Positions 53,828-63,434 of a DNA stretch of 64,000 nt are shown piece by piece. The notes below the pieces were generated by a model, which saw only the letters and a program-made list of their open reading frames with translations, was not told where the DNA came from and ran no database searches. Location of the stretch: the NCBI GenBank assembly GCA_029573725.1, contig JAKQDQ010000181.1:248001-312000 (forward strand). The letters run 5' to 3'. The translations under genes were made by a program, and so were the position numbers. The first letter of the stretch is position 1. The number at the start of each line of letters is the position of its first letter. This DNA is from Verrucomicrobiota bacterium. Its GTDB lineage: Bacteria > Verrucomicrobiota > Verrucomicrobiia > Limisphaerales > JADLHS01.

Positions 53828-54805
53828 TCACAGTGGCGTCAACTGTACCACCTCGCCTCCCGTGCATTGCCAATGGCATAATCCGTCCAATTTCCCCTTT
53901 TTTAGGCGTTTGAACTCAGCCGGGAATTTCCTTTGGGTGAGCCGGCGCTCTCCCACCCCGGTGGAGTCGCAGCCCAGCAGCAGTGCATATCCCTTGTAAC
54001 ACCGCGGGTGGCCAATCAGGCGCACCGCACCTGCGGGCAGTTCAACCGGCGGACGACGGTCCAGCACCAGAAAGCTCAGGGGGAGAGAACGCAGATCAAT
54101 TCCCATCAGACGGGCAAACTGCGTCCAATGCCCATCGGTAAAAATGTATGCCGGCGGTGACGCGAAATGATGACACCAGTGACGGGCATTTTCCGCCGCC
54201 AAAAGCCCGCAGCGTTCCTGGTGGGGACAGGGGGCGATCACCTTGAATTGGCTGCGCAGCTGCTCACGAACACCGATCAACATACGACTGGCGGCGTACG
54301 TTCCGGGTTCGACCCACAGGATGCACGTGGCCGTGGTCGCGAACCGGGTTAACCACTCGATTTGTGGCGGAGCCAGCTCGGTGAGGACATGGCTGATCAA
54401 CAAGGTCCCTGAAAAACTCCCCGGGGAGGTGCCGCTTGCATCTGCCGCCAGATGCGGGTGCCGCTCGCGCACGCGGCGGAGGGCAAAATCCATGGCTAGC
54501 GCCGAACGATCCCAAACGTGCAGGCGGCCGGGCGTCCTTGTCCCGAAATGATCCAGAAACCGTCGTATGGCGATGCCACTGCCACACCCCCAATCGAGCA
54601 ACGCCCCGGCCGGAGGAGTCCAACCCCGTTCTCGCAGTTCTTGAAAAACAAAATCCCATTTCCAGCCGATGCGTTGAGCAAACGTGGCGTCGTAGGCGAC
54701 CAGATCCGATTCGGACCGCCAATAATCCGCTGGCCGCGGCGTTCCCTGAAGAAACACCTGCCGCATCTCTGCCAGTCTTGACCAGTCTATGCTTGTCCGG
54801 GACAT
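53828..54805 (-). CDS. Rsm22-like small-subunit rRNA methyltransferase/assembly protein
   Basis: 325 residues from the ATG at 54805; homology starts there. The class I methyltransferase fold shows LLDWGCGSGIAIRRF (motif I) and LHVWDRSALAMDFA, with LLISHVLTEL as motif IV. The C-terminal part carries the Rsm22 cysteine signature APCPHQERCGLLAAENARHW with CHHF following, then RCYKGYALLLGC. In mitochondria Rsm22/METTL17 is an iron-sulfur-binding assembly factor of the small ribosomal subunit; the Cys set here suggests the same cofactor. Its start overlaps by 19 bases the end of another methyltransferase gene, so the two are co-translated. Activity as an enzyme is not certain for the family. Confidence 0.8.
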   Translation of the reverse strand: MSRTSIDWSRLAEMRQVFLQGTPRPADYWRSESDLVAYDATFAQRIGWKWDFVFQELRERGWTPPAGALLDWGCGSGIAIRRFLDHFGTRTPGRLHVWDRSALAMDFALRRVRERHPHLAADASGTSPGSFSGTLLISHVLTELAPPQIEWLTRFATTATCILWVEPGTYAASRMLIGVREQLRSQFKVIAPCPHQERCGLLAAENARHWCHHFASPPAYIFTDGHWTQFARLMGIDLRSLPLSFLVLDRRPPVELPAGAVRLIGHPRCYKGYALLLGCDSTGVGERRLTQRKFPAEFKRLKKGKLDGLCHWQCTGGEVVQLTPL

Positions 54806-56079
54806 GAGGGAGGGTTTAACCACCGGTCCAGCGGATGGTGTTTGATGCCCAGGAAATTTTTGAAGGCAATGATTTGGTCGCGTTGATTGGCGATGCTGAA
54901 TGGTGGATGCGCGCGGATGGCAGCCAGCATGAGATTTTTGGGAGTGTGTTCGCCTCCCACGAATTCCATGAGCTTCGTCCGATAACCCGCCCACTCCAGA
55001 AACAGGGCGCGCAGCCCGTCAGTTGCCCACTCCGCCAGGCGTTCGGCCATGAGGCCGTGTTGCAACACCGGGGCGAACGGTGCGGGCCGGCCAAGCTGCG
55101 GACGCAACTGCTGGTGACAGCAGGGCGCCACGATGATCAATTTCGCGCCCGACTCAATGCCGCGCCCAAGGGCATCGTCAGTGGCAGTATCGCACGCGTG
55201 CAATGCAATCAGGGCGTCCACCTGCGCCAACGGAACCCCGGCAATGTCGCCCGCAACAAACTTCAGGCCCTCGGCGGGCAGCGCCTGCGCCAGTTGCTGG
55301 ATGTTCCGGACCAGCTCGGGACGGGATTCGACCCCGGTGACGCGCACTGGCTGTTGCCACTGCCGCCGCCACAAATGCCAGAGGCCAAAGGTGAGGTAGC
55401 CCTTGCCGCAGCCCATGTCCACCCAATGACGCAAGGGCATCGTTGCGGCGGTTGTGTCCAGAGGGAACGCGGTGTTGGTGGTCGTCTGCTCTCCGGGTTG
55501 CCAGCCGCATTCAGCAGCCAGATGGATGATAATTTCAAGGTAGCGATTGATTTGCCGGTATTTGGCAGCCATGGCCGGGCGCACCTGGCCGCCGGCGTTC
55601 ATCACTCCCAGGGCCGTCAACCAGTCCGTGGCGCGGGCATCAAGCAGACGGTGGGTTTTCCGGTCATGTTCGTGTGTTGGCGCGGTGGTTTGAGCGGGCC
55701 GATGGTTCATCAGCCGCGCCCATCCACGGCGATTGGAGATCAGTTGCCAGTCCCGCTCCGTGGTGCCCAGCAGGGCAGCACGAAAATGGTGCCGGAGTTG
55801 TTCCTCGAGCCAGCTGCCGGCGGCAGGCAGTTCGAGGTTTTTTGTAACGTCGCGGGTCGCATACCGCAGGGTGAGCGAAAGCCGCCGCTCCCCGCGCAGA
55901 TGGATGGTCCTGCCCAGAATCCGGCGCGGCGCCCCGGTGGTGATTGGAGAGGATAGAACCAGGCGGACGAACGAGCCATCCGCCAGGCTGCTACAGCTTC
56001 GGGTGATAAAGGTTTCCAATGGACTCGATTGACTCACGCCGAAAAAGTATGTGACGGCCTCCGGCGGCGGGCGAGACAA
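54787..56079 (-). CDS. SAM-dependent methyltransferase (METTL25/Methyltransf_32-like)
   Basis: 430 residues. An N-terminal domain (about 1-150) of unknown type is followed by a class I methyltransferase: an RQINRYLEII helix before it, motif I HWVDMGCGKGYLTFGL (about 220-235), VTGVESRPELV (motif II), FVAGDIAGV, and DALIALHACDTATDDAL. The motif IAPCCHQQLRPQ is like the PCCHxxL signature of methyltransferases related to METTL25/RRNAD1 and tRNA-modifying Trm13-like proteins. So RNA or a ribosomal target is likely but unproven. The gene overlaps the Rsm22-like gene by 19 bases. Upstream, 9 bases separate it from the end of the DUF748 gene on the same strand. Confidence 0.82.
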   Translation of the reverse strand: MSRPPPEAVTYFFGVSQSSPLETFITRSCSSLADGSFVRLVLSSPITTGAPRRILGRTIHLRGERRLSLTLRYATRDVTKNLELPAAGSWLEEQLRHHFRAALLGTTERDWQLISNRRGWARLMNHRPAQTTAPTHEHDRKTHRLLDARATDWLTALGVMNAGGQVRPAMAAKYRQINRYLEIIIHLAAECGWQPGEQTTTNTAFPLDTTAATMPLRHWVDMGCGKGYLTFGLWHLWRRQWQQPVRVTGVESRPELVRNIQQLAQALPAEGLKFVAGDIAGVPLAQVDALIALHACDTATDDALGRGIESGAKLIIVAPCCHQQLRPQLGRPAPFAPVLQHGLMAERLAEWATDGLRALFLEWAGYRTKLMEFVGGEHTPKNLMLAAIRAHPPFSIANQRDQIIAFKNFLGIKHHPLDRWLNPPSCPGQA

Positions 56080-56088
56080 ACCGGGGCG

Positions 56089-58539
56089 TCAATCCAGGGA
56101 AAATTCCACGCGCGCAAGGCCGGATTGCGGAGATGGCGCTGGCTGGTCTGTTGTCGGCAGAATGCGGTCGGCTGAGATGCCGGCATCCAGAATCATGAAT
56201 TTTTTGACAGTGGCAACGCGCTGTTCCGTCAATTGTTGCAACTCTTCTGGCGTCACCGGGTTCAAATTCAGCAGGCGTCGCTCCATTTCTTCGCGCAGCT
56301 GCACCGGGCTGAACCGGGTTGGGGGCGGGAGCGGTGTTGCGGTGGGGACTTCGAGCGGGGGCGGGCCGGGTTGAGCCGATGCGGACTCCTGCACAGTCCG
56401 GGCGCCCTTCTGCAAATCGCGAGTGCGGGAGACGGCGGCGGCCGCGCCGGAATCGGGCACGTCCTTCGGAGGGGGCGCGGGAACTGGTTCGCCCAATGCC
56501 TGCTCGGGGGTGGTGTCGAATGCGGCTTGGTAGGCTTGTCGCAGCCAACGGTCGTAATCCGCAGGCTCAGCAGGAGGTTCCACCGTGGCGACGGCGTTTG
56601 TCAGGGAAGCTGCGGCGTCCGCATGGTGCAGCGACGCCATCTGTTGCCTGAGTTTTTGCCGCCCCAACGCGGCGACATCGCGTTGCGGGTCGTACGTCGC
56701 CCGGATGGCCAACGTGAGTTCGGTGCGCTTTTCGAGTGCGGAACCGAGCTTGACCAGCTTGTTGGTTTGGTCTGCGCGCAGCACAAAACTGCCTGGTTCA
56801 AACTCAACAAACTGCAATTCTGCTCCGCCGCCCACCAACGCTCCCAGCAGCGAGAACGGCGCGGCGGCGGCCTTAAGCACCAGATTTTGCAAGGTCTGGC
56901 CCACCAACCGCCAGAGATTGAAGCGGGGATCATCGAGGCTCCCGGACAGCGGCACATCCAGGCGAATGTGCCCTTCAGCATCTTTTAGGAGGCCGATGGC
57001 CAGTTTAATGGGCAATTGCAGCGCCTCCGGACTCGCCTGCCGGGCGCCGAGGGTCAAATGCGCCAGGTCCGCAAAATTCGCCGCCGTGAGCCGGCGATTT
57101 TCGATTTGATAGCGGAGCGCGGTGGTCAGGCGGCCTCTGGTCAGCGGGCGGCCGAGAAACTTTTCGGTATAGGGGCTGAATGCAGTCAAATCCGTGTTCG
57201 TACAGGTGAGGGTGACATCGGCGTACAGGTTGCGCGGATCGGGCGTCAGCGTGCCCGCCACGGTGAAGGGGGTGTGCGGGCCAACTTCACCCTGCAGATC
57301 CACCCGGGCTTTTTGAAGTCCGGGCAGGAAAATGTTGCGAAGGCTGCCGTTGATGTCGGCGATGGACCACTCGAAGCGTCGGGGCAGGGATTCATCCGTC
57401 AGTTGGAGGGAGTTGTGTTCGAGCGTTACGGCGGCAACGTGGATGGGAAACACGTCCAGCGCCGGGCGACCGGGGGACATGACGGTGGGGGTGTTGGTGT
57501 GTTCCGGCAATCGCGCCAGACCGGCGACATTGAGTTGGCGGTTGGAATTGATGACGAGGTGGTTGCGCGCGCCGACGAATTTGATTTCCTCGATGCTGAT
57601 TTGATCCGGGCGCAGCGTGAGATCAATCCCGCGCACGCGATGGTCCTTCCATTGCACCAGTTCCTGCCGGGAAATGGTGTCTGTGGCGGCAAAGTCCGTC
57701 ACGCCGGCCGAGCCGGTGAGGCGGAAGCGCGGGGTGGCGGCGGGATCGAACCGGATCTGGTTGTGCAGGTGCAGCTGGCCGGATTGCACGACCAGGTTGA
57801 GGTATGGGCTGAGATAAGGCTGCGCGGGAGCGAGGGCCAGATCCGCCACGTCCACGTCGGCGGTCAGTTTCCAGGGCTGCCACGTGCCGTGCGCTTGCGC
57901 GGACACAGCGCCGCCGGTGTACCAATGGCCCGTTAATTCCAGGCTGAAAGGCGCATTGGATTGTGTGGAAAAGTTTTTCAGTTCCAAGGCCAACGGATTC
58001 CACCCAAGTTCCGCCGGAGGGCTGGTGGAATCATCCTTCACTGCAAGGTCGAAGTTGGTGATGGAAAACGTGTCCAGTTGGAAGCGCCAGGGGTTGGGGG
58101 GCGGACCATCCGGGGGCGGGGACGGCGGCCCGGGAATGGCCGCAGGCGTGAGGTACGTCAACGCCAACGGCCGGCCGTTGGTGGCGCGCTCAACGAGACC
58201 GGCTCCCCCCGAAATGGACATGGAGCTGATCTGAACGTGGCGCTCAACCCACTGCAGGGTTGCGTTTGTGATTTGGAAGTTCTCCAAGGTCAGCAAACGG
58301 ACCGCGCGCCCGGGCGGGTGGAGCGTGAGATCATTCACCTGGAGGAATGCGTTGGTCAAATTGAGATCGAGCGGTTGACGCGCCAGATCCAACCGGTAGT
58401 CCGCGCCCAGGTCCAGGCGGCCGCGTGCAATCGCCACGGTTGCGAATTGCGACAAATAAGGATTGTACTTTTTGAGGGGAAGCCCGCTCAGTTTGAAATG
58501 GCCTTCCGATACCTGCCGTGCCAGCGAAAACCGGCCCGC
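56089..58539 (-). pseudogene. DUF748 (AsmA-like) protein, part after an in-frame stop codon
   Basis: About 816 codons in the same frame as the N-terminal part at 58540-59184, separated only by a TAG codon (plus-strand 58540-58542). No ATG opens this part: the first usable start is a TTG at 58455, inside conserved sequence. It carries the body of a DUF748/AsmA-like domain (KLSGLPLKKYNPYLSQFATV is the conserved joint; ARGRLDLGADYRLDL repeats) and the family's end, KKFMILDAGISADRILPT and LARVEFSLD, similar to an OmpA-like tail. Such proteins span from the inner membrane into the periplasm and are linked to lipid transfer to the outer membrane. It ends 9 bases before the next methyltransferase gene. 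It is either a disabled gene, a readthrough product or a sequence error. Confidence 0.75.
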
Positions 58540-59184
58540 CTATTCGCATCGCTCACCATCCTGCGCCGTTGCCGTGAGGTGATACGGTTCCGCCGCATTG
58601 CCGCGCGTCGAGAAGTCAGTGAGACTGATATGGATCGGTTCATAGCGCGCGTGAAAGCGGGGTTGCGTGGATTCATCGGTCAACTCAACCAGCGCGTTGG
58701 TCACGATCAGGGACCGGATTCGCAACGCGGGCAGGGCGCCCGGCGGATTTGTTCCGGCGGCGGGATCCGCGACGAGATCGGAAACATTGAAGCGACCGGT
58801 TGCGAACCGGCGGAGCTGAACCTGCGGTTGCACCAGCCGGATGCGGTCGAATGTCCACGCCCGGCGCCAGATGGAGGCCACTTCAAAATTGGCGTAGAAC
58901 TCCGCCACCGAGGCAAACGGCGTTCCGTTGGTTTCCCCCAGCCTCAAGCCGCGAACCGTCAACGAGAGCGCGAACGGATTGACGCGCACTTGTTGCACGG
59001 TCGTCGTTCGGCGCGTCCATTCGGTGAGTTGTCGCGGTAGTTGCCACTTGATGATGACCGGCAGGAGGAAAAATCCGGTGAACGCATAAAGCCCCACCCC
59101 CCACAGCACGAGCCGCCGCCGCCGTTTGCGGCGCGTCCGGCAGGCGGCGATTCGTTCGAGCGACGCAAGGGATTTTGGTTCCAT
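58540..59184 (-). CDS. DUF748 (AsmA-like) protein, N-terminal part ending at a premature amber codon
   Basis: 214 residues: a basic cytoplasmic start (RTRRKRRRRLVLWG), one membrane helix (VLWGVGLYAFTGFFLLPVII) and the DUF748 opening VNPFALSLTVRGLRL, FASVAEFYANFEVASIWRRA and RIRLVQPQVQLRRF. It stops at TAG right after QDGERCE, while the same frame goes on with AGRFSLARQVSEGHFKLSG, which is the natural continuation of the domain. So this is the front of a protein of about 1030 residues. The start ATG is at 59184. The single-stop split, with both flanks well conserved, points to a recent mutation, a base-call error or readthrough. Confidence 0.8.
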   Translation of the reverse strand: MEPKSLASLERIAACRTRRKRRRRLVLWGVGLYAFTGFFLLPVIIKWQLPRQLTEWTRRTTTVQQVRVNPFALSLTVRGLRLGETNGTPFASVAEFYANFEVASIWRRAWTFDRIRLVQPQVQLRRFATGRFNVSDLVADPAAGTNPPGALPALRIRSLIVTNALVELTDESTQPRFHARYEPIHISLTDFSTRGNAAEPYHLTATAQDGERCE

Positions 59185-59498
59185 CTTGGGTGGATACTGG
59201 TGACAACACCAATCCCGGGGACCTTAGCCGGAATAAACCGCGCACAGCAAGCCGGGCGTTGGCGCAGTAATGATACATTTTGATGATGGGTTAATTGCGA
59301 AATACGCGAACTTGGAAACATTTTCGCGTGGTTCGCCTGTTTCGCGATGCAAACTGAACCACTATCATCATTGTCGCCCGCTAGTGGGGACAGGCCTTGT
59401 GCCTGCCGCCACGGGGCAGTGGCAAGGTGCATCTCGTCCCCCTGTGCTCCGGGCAAAAATCCCTTGAATGGATTTTCTGCCCCGCCCTAGCATCGCTA
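59185..59498. other. Intergenic region rich in small inverted repeats
   Basis: About 310 bases between two divergent genes. It holds CGCGAA/TTCGCG pairs (about 59304-59350), a TGATGATGG and CCACTATCATCA pair flanking them (59281-59290 and 59358-59370), and two GC hairpins (CAGGC-CTTGT-GCCTG near 59391-59405 and GCCAC/GTGGC near 59408-59423). No gene was recognised. The pattern resembles a palindromic dispersed element, but copies elsewhere in the window were not seen. Confidence 0.4.
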
Positions 59499-61580
59499 AT
59501 GTCGTTTTTGTTTCGCGGCGGGAAATTTTTAATCACGCTGGCCACCACGCTGGCCGTTGGCAGTTCCATTGCCGCAGCGGAAAATCATCGGGAAATTTTG
59601 CTGGAAAAACTCACCGCTGTCCCGCAGACGCTCACCGCCCCAATCGTCGCCGACACCTTCACTTGGTGGCTGCCACGGGGAGCCGACACGCTCATCTTGC
59701 CGATGGCCGCCGGCATCGTGGTGGACAAAACCAACGCGCCGTTACGGAACTGGCTTGCGCAACACGCGCCGTGGGACTTGACCGATCTGCCGGTTGTGGC
59801 CGCGCGGTACGGCGACCAAACGCTCGTCGTCATCGTGCCGTGGCCGCATTACGCGCAACTGCTCGTCGACGACCGCGTCGGCGTGCGCTTCACTTTTCCC
59901 ACCAACCGCAACCACGCCACGCCGTGCGACCTTGTGGCGGCGCGGCGCGACAGCACCAATTTGTTGGAAGCCGCGCTTGTCTTTCGCACCTGGCGCGCGT
60001 TCGCCACGAAGACCGGGGCCATCCCCAAGCCGCGTCCGCTCGCCGTCAAGGCCGCCGCCTTGCCCGCCGTGACGAATTTGTTTGGCGCGGCACATTTTTA
60101 TCTGTGGGGACCGGCGTTGTTTAGCCGGCATGACGTGGACCGTCAGCAATGGGGAGCGGTCGCGCGGGAATTATGGAGCGCCCCGACTAATTCTTTTTGC
60201 GGTCGGCTCGTGGCGCGATTTTCCGCAGCGCAGAAAGCAAATCTGCGTGCCCTGTCGCAAGCGGAATGGCCGGACGGCTACCTGACGGCGAGCGTCGCTG
60301 CGGCCATTGACGCCGCGTTGACAGAGGCTTCGCTGCTGGATCAGCCAACCAACCGGCCGCTGGCCGAGGTGGTGCGGCGCAATTCCGCCGCGCTCGGCGC
60401 TGCGTGGCACGAACGGGCGCACGACCCGGTGACGTGGGGTGACGGTTTTTCCGTGCCGCTGTTGGAATCGCTGCGCGCGGCGGGTGTGAATCGGGCGTTG
60501 CTGTTGTTGAACGATTTCTACGCGCGGGCGCCGCGGCCCGACGTAACGGCCAAAGCGGAGGCGCTCGGATTCTTGATTGGTCCGTATGACGCGTACCACG
60601 GTGTTCATGATCCGGCATCGCCACCGGACGCGACTTGGGAAACGGCGCAATTCGACGCGGCTGCCTATCACGACGGACGGATCCAGAATGCGGACGGCTC
60701 GGGACACAAAGGTTTTCGGAACCGCGGTTTCCATTTCTCGCCGCTGGCCGCGTGGCCGTACGTGCAACGCCGCGTGACCGGGCGCCTGCGCGAAACGCCC
60801 TTCAATGCGTGGTTCGTGGATTGCGACGCAACGGCGGAATGTTTCGACGATTACAACCCGTTGCACCCCGCGACGCGTGTGGACGACATCGCCGCCCGCC
60901 GCGCCCGGTTGCATTGGCTGGAAACAGATGAAAAACTCGTCGTCGGCAGCGAGGGCGGCTCGGCGCTGTTCGCCGATGTAATCCATTTCGGGCACGGCAT
61001 CGCGACGCCCTACATCGGACATCTGGCGAAGGAATTCAAGGATCCGAACAGCCCGTGTTTTATGGGCAAATACTGGCCGGCAGAGGGGCCGGACATTTTT
61101 TTCAAACCCATCACCGTGCCCGCATCGCTCCGCAGTCCGTATTTCGATCCCGGCGTGCGGATTCCGCTGTATCAAGCCGCGCTGGGCGACGAATTGCTTG
61201 TCAGCCATCACTGGAATTTTGATTCGCTCAAATTCGGCGACGTGACCGCCGTGCGCGAACTCCTGGAATTGCTGTATCTGACGCCGCCGTTGTATCATCT
61301 GAACCGGCAAAGCTGGCCAAACCGCCGCGAACGCATCGTGAAACATTTTCAATTCTGGTCGCCGCTGCACCAACAACTCGCCGCCGCGCCGCTCGTGAAA
61401 TTTGAATGGCTTGACGCGAGCCGAAAGTTGCAACGCACGACGTTTCGTCCGGCCAACGGCGCGGTGACCGTAACGGTGAACTTCAGCGCCACCGCGCAAC
61501 AAAACTATCCGCCGCATTCCGCCACGGTCTCCGGCGCGATTTCCGTGCCCCAAACGGTTTATCAAGCCGGCCGGCCATGA
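59499..61580 (+). CDS. Putative secreted glycoside hydrolase-like protein
   Basis: About 693 residues from the ATG at 59499; the longer frame before it is not protein-like. Signal peptide KFLITLATTLAVGSSIAAAEN. An N-terminal beta-rich part (to about 190) precedes a region that reads like a TIM barrel: GAAHFYLWGPALF, VNRALLLLNDFYARA, LGFLIGPYDAYHGVHDP, the DCDATAECFDDYNPLHP stretch with several acidic residues, LVVGSEGGSALFADVIHFGHG. A beta-sandwich tail ends it (VTVTVNFSATAQQNYPP). The acidic residues DCD and GSE are candidate catalytic groups of a glycosidase. I cannot assign a GH family. It stands alone between the DUF748 gene and ribBA. Confidence 0.65.
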   Translation: MSFLFRGGKFLITLATTLAVGSSIAAAENHREILLEKLTAVPQTLTAPIVADTFTWWLPRGADTLILPMAAGIVVDKTNAPLRNWLAQHAPWDLTDLPVVAARYGDQTLVVIVPWPHYAQLLVDDRVGVRFTFPTNRNHATPCDLVAARRDSTNLLEAALVFRTWRAFATKTGAIPKPRPLAVKAAALPAVTNLFGAAHFYLWGPALFSRHDVDRQQWGAVARELWSAPTNSFCGRLVARFSAAQKANLRALSQAEWPDGYLTASVAAAIDAALTEASLLDQPTNRPLAEVVRRNSAALGAAWHERAHDPVTWGDGFSVPLLESLRAAGVNRALLLLNDFYARAPRPDVTAKAEALGFLIGPYDAYHGVHDPASPPDATWETAQFDAAAYHDGRIQNADGSGHKGFRNRGFHFSPLAAWPYVQRRVTGRLRETPFNAWFVDCDATAECFDDYNPLHPATRVDDIAARRARLHWLETDEKLVVGSEGGSALFADVIHFGHGIATPYIGHLAKEFKDPNSPCFMGKYWPAEGPDIFFKPITVPASLRSPYFDPGVRIPLYQAALGDELLVSHHWNFDSLKFGDVTAVRELLELLYLTPPLYHLNRQSWPNRRERIVKHFQFWSPLHQQLAAAPLVKFEWLDASRKLQRTTFRPANGAVTVTVNFSATAQQNYPPHSATVSGAISVPQTVYQAGRP

Positions 61581-61604
61581 CCGGTCCCCTGCGGAGTCGG
61601 GCCA

Positions 61605-62804
61605 TCACAACAGATGCCCCAGCTTCTGTTTCTTGGTTTTGAGATATTTCGCATTGTGCGGATTGGGCGGCACGCGGATGGGCAGTTGTTCCACCACCTC
61701 CAGACCGTAACCGGCCAGGCCGACGATTTTCTTCGGATTGTTGGTCAGCAGGCGGATGGTTTTCAATCCCAGGTCCGCGAGGATTTGTGCGCCCAGACCA
61801 TACTCCCGCAGGTCCATGCCGTAGCCGAGCTTCTGGTTGGCCTCCACCGTATCGTAACCCTGCTCCTGCAACTTGTACGCCTGGATTTTCGGCGCGAGCC
61901 CAATGCCGCGGCCTTCCTGGCGCATGTACACAATGACGCCGCATCCGGCCTCCGCCACCTGGCGCATGGCCTGGTGCAACTGCGGGCCGCAGTCGCAACG
62001 GCGCGATCCGAAAACATCGCCCGTGAGACATTCGCTGTGCACGCGCACAAGCACGTTTTTTCTTCCCGCCACCTCGCCGCGAATCAAGGCCAGGTGATGC
62101 TGCCCGTCAATTTTCGAGCGGTACAACGCCAGCTCAAAATCTCCGTAATCCGTCGGCAGCTTCACCGTCTCCATGCGCTCCACCAGTTTCTCGCGGGTGC
62201 GGCGATATTCGATGAGATCGGCAATGGTGCACAGTTTGAGGCGGTGTTGCCCGGCGAATTTCCGCAAGGCCGGCAGGCGCGCCATCGTGCCGTCGTCATT
62301 CACGATCTCCGCAAGCACCCCGGCCGGCCGCAATCCCGCCAGGCGCGCGAGGTCAATGGCCGCTTCCGTGTGGCCGGCCCGCCGCAGCACCCCGCCGTCG
62401 CGATACCGCAACGGAAAAACGTGGCCGGGGCGGACGAGGTCCTCCGGCTGCGTTCGGGGATTGGCGAGCAGTTGAATGGTGCGGGCCCGGTCCGCGGCGG
62501 AAATGCCCGTGGTGACGCCGCGAGCCGCGTCCACGGAAATGGTGTACGCCGTGCGCATGCGCTCCATGTTTTGCTGGGTCATGAGCGGCAGTTCCAACCG
62601 GTCAAGCTCGCTGCCCTCCATTGGCACGCAAATCACGCCCGAGGTGTAACGCACGGTGAAACTGACATTTTGCGGCGTGGCTTTTTCGGCGGCGAAGATG
62701 ATGTCGCCCTCGTTTTCCCGGTCGGCATCGTCCACCACAATGACCATTTTCCCTTTGCGGATGTCGGCGATGACGGACTCGATGGAATCGAAATGGCTCT
62801 TCAT
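61605..62804 (-). CDS. ribBA: Bifunctional DHBP synthase / GTP cyclohydrolase II
   Basis: Feeds riboflavin synthesis from both sides: the N-terminal RibB half makes 3,4-dihydroxy-2-butanone 4-phosphate from ribulose 5-phosphate, and the C-terminal RibA half opens GTP. 399 residues. RibB (1-200): VVDDADRENEGDIIFAAE, TGISAADRARTI, GHVFPLR and RAGHTEAAIDL. RibA (about 205-399): VHSECLTGDVFGSRRCDCG with the zinc Cys set, and YMRQEGRGIGL. Both active sites look intact. No FMN riboswitch was recognised in the short leader. RibD, RibE and RibH are not in the window. Confidence 0.96.
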   Translation of the reverse strand: MKSHFDSIESVIADIRKGKMVIVVDDADRENEGDIIFAAEKATPQNVSFTVRYTSGVICVPMEGSELDRLELPLMTQQNMERMRTAYTISVDAARGVTTGISAADRARTIQLLANPRTQPEDLVRPGHVFPLRYRDGGVLRRAGHTEAAIDLARLAGLRPAGVLAEIVNDDGTMARLPALRKFAGQHRLKLCTIADLIEYRRTREKLVERMETVKLPTDYGDFELALYRSKIDGQHHLALIRGEVAGRKNVLVRVHSECLTGDVFGSRRCDCGPQLHQAMRQVAEAGCGVIVYMRQEGRGIGLAPKIQAYKLQEQGYDTVEANQKLGYGMDLREYGLGAQILADLGLKTIRLLTNNPKKIVGLAGYGLEVVEQLPIRVPPNPHNAKYLKTKKQKLGHLL

Positions 62805-62897
62805 AAAATGCCCCTGTCAAGCTAGGGGAAGGGCCGGAAAAAACAAAGGCGCAAAACTGCTCTGGGGCATGCTGCCGGGCCCAAACGCACGGGGCTG

Positions 62898-63422
62898 CTA
62901 CTGTTTGTCCGGCCATGTGTGTTCCAGGCATACGTCCGATTGGCCGTCAAATTCGCGCACCGCATAGCGTGAAGCAAACTCGGCGATCGAACCGGGCGGA
63001 CCGTCGCCCATTACCCCGGCCATGCTGTTGCAGAAATGATAGGTGCTGTAATACCAGCGTCCGTCGGAGCCATGTGCAAAAAACAGATGATCTACCGATC
63101 CATTATTGAAACCGTGACGTGATGCGTAAACCAAAGACTCATCGTTCGTCATGAGCAAAATCCGGTCACTTGTCCATTGTTGATGTTCCCCGACCCCTCG
63201 GTTGTCTTTCAGTGTGTTCAATTCCCGGCTCACGTCTTCGTTGGTGAGTGAAAGTCCCGCAAGTTGATCAAGTGTCGTTGTCTTCCAGGCTGCTCGTGCG
63301 CGTTGATACTTGTGGAGTGTCAGTTGCCGCCACCCGAGAACACAGCCAACGAGAATCAACGGTATCGAAATCCAAATGATGAGCTTGCGACGAACCGCCC
63401 CGGCCTGGTCTGAGGTTCGCAA
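62898..63422 (-). CDS. Membrane-anchored hypothetical protein
   Basis: 174 residues. One N-terminal helix (LIIWISIPLILVGCVLGWRQL) after a short basic start, then an extracytoplasmic or cytoplasmic domain of about 140 residues with TNDESLVYASRHGFNNGSVDH, FFAHGSDGRWYYSTYHFC and a C-terminal FASRYAVREFDG. The two Cys in the second half could form a disulfide if the domain is periplasmic. No family was recognised. The codon use looks less GC-biased than in the neighbours, hinting at later acquisition. It follows the partial larC gene on the same strand, 12 bases apart. Confidence 0.6.
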   Translation of the reverse strand: MRTSDQAGAVRRKLIIWISIPLILVGCVLGWRQLTLHKYQRARAAWKTTTLDQLAGLSLTNEDVSRELNTLKDNRGVGEHQQWTSDRILLMTNDESLVYASRHGFNNGSVDHLFFAHGSDGRWYYSTYHFCNSMAGVMGDGPPGSIAEFASRYAVREFDGQSDVCLEHTWPDKQ

Positions 63423-63434
63423 AATAGCTGAGGG

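Noticed and set aside
58455..58540. Frameshift as the cause of the DUF748 split
   Set aside because: Both parts are in the same frame; only the stop codon separates them.
58540..58542. TAG as a pyrrolysine codon in the DUF748 gene
   Set aside because: The family has no known pyrrolysine, and no pyl genes or PYLIS-like context are visible; error, mutation or simple readthrough is more likely.
62805..62897. FMN riboswitch before ribBA
   Set aside because: The leader is too short and lacks the conserved FMN aptamer segments.
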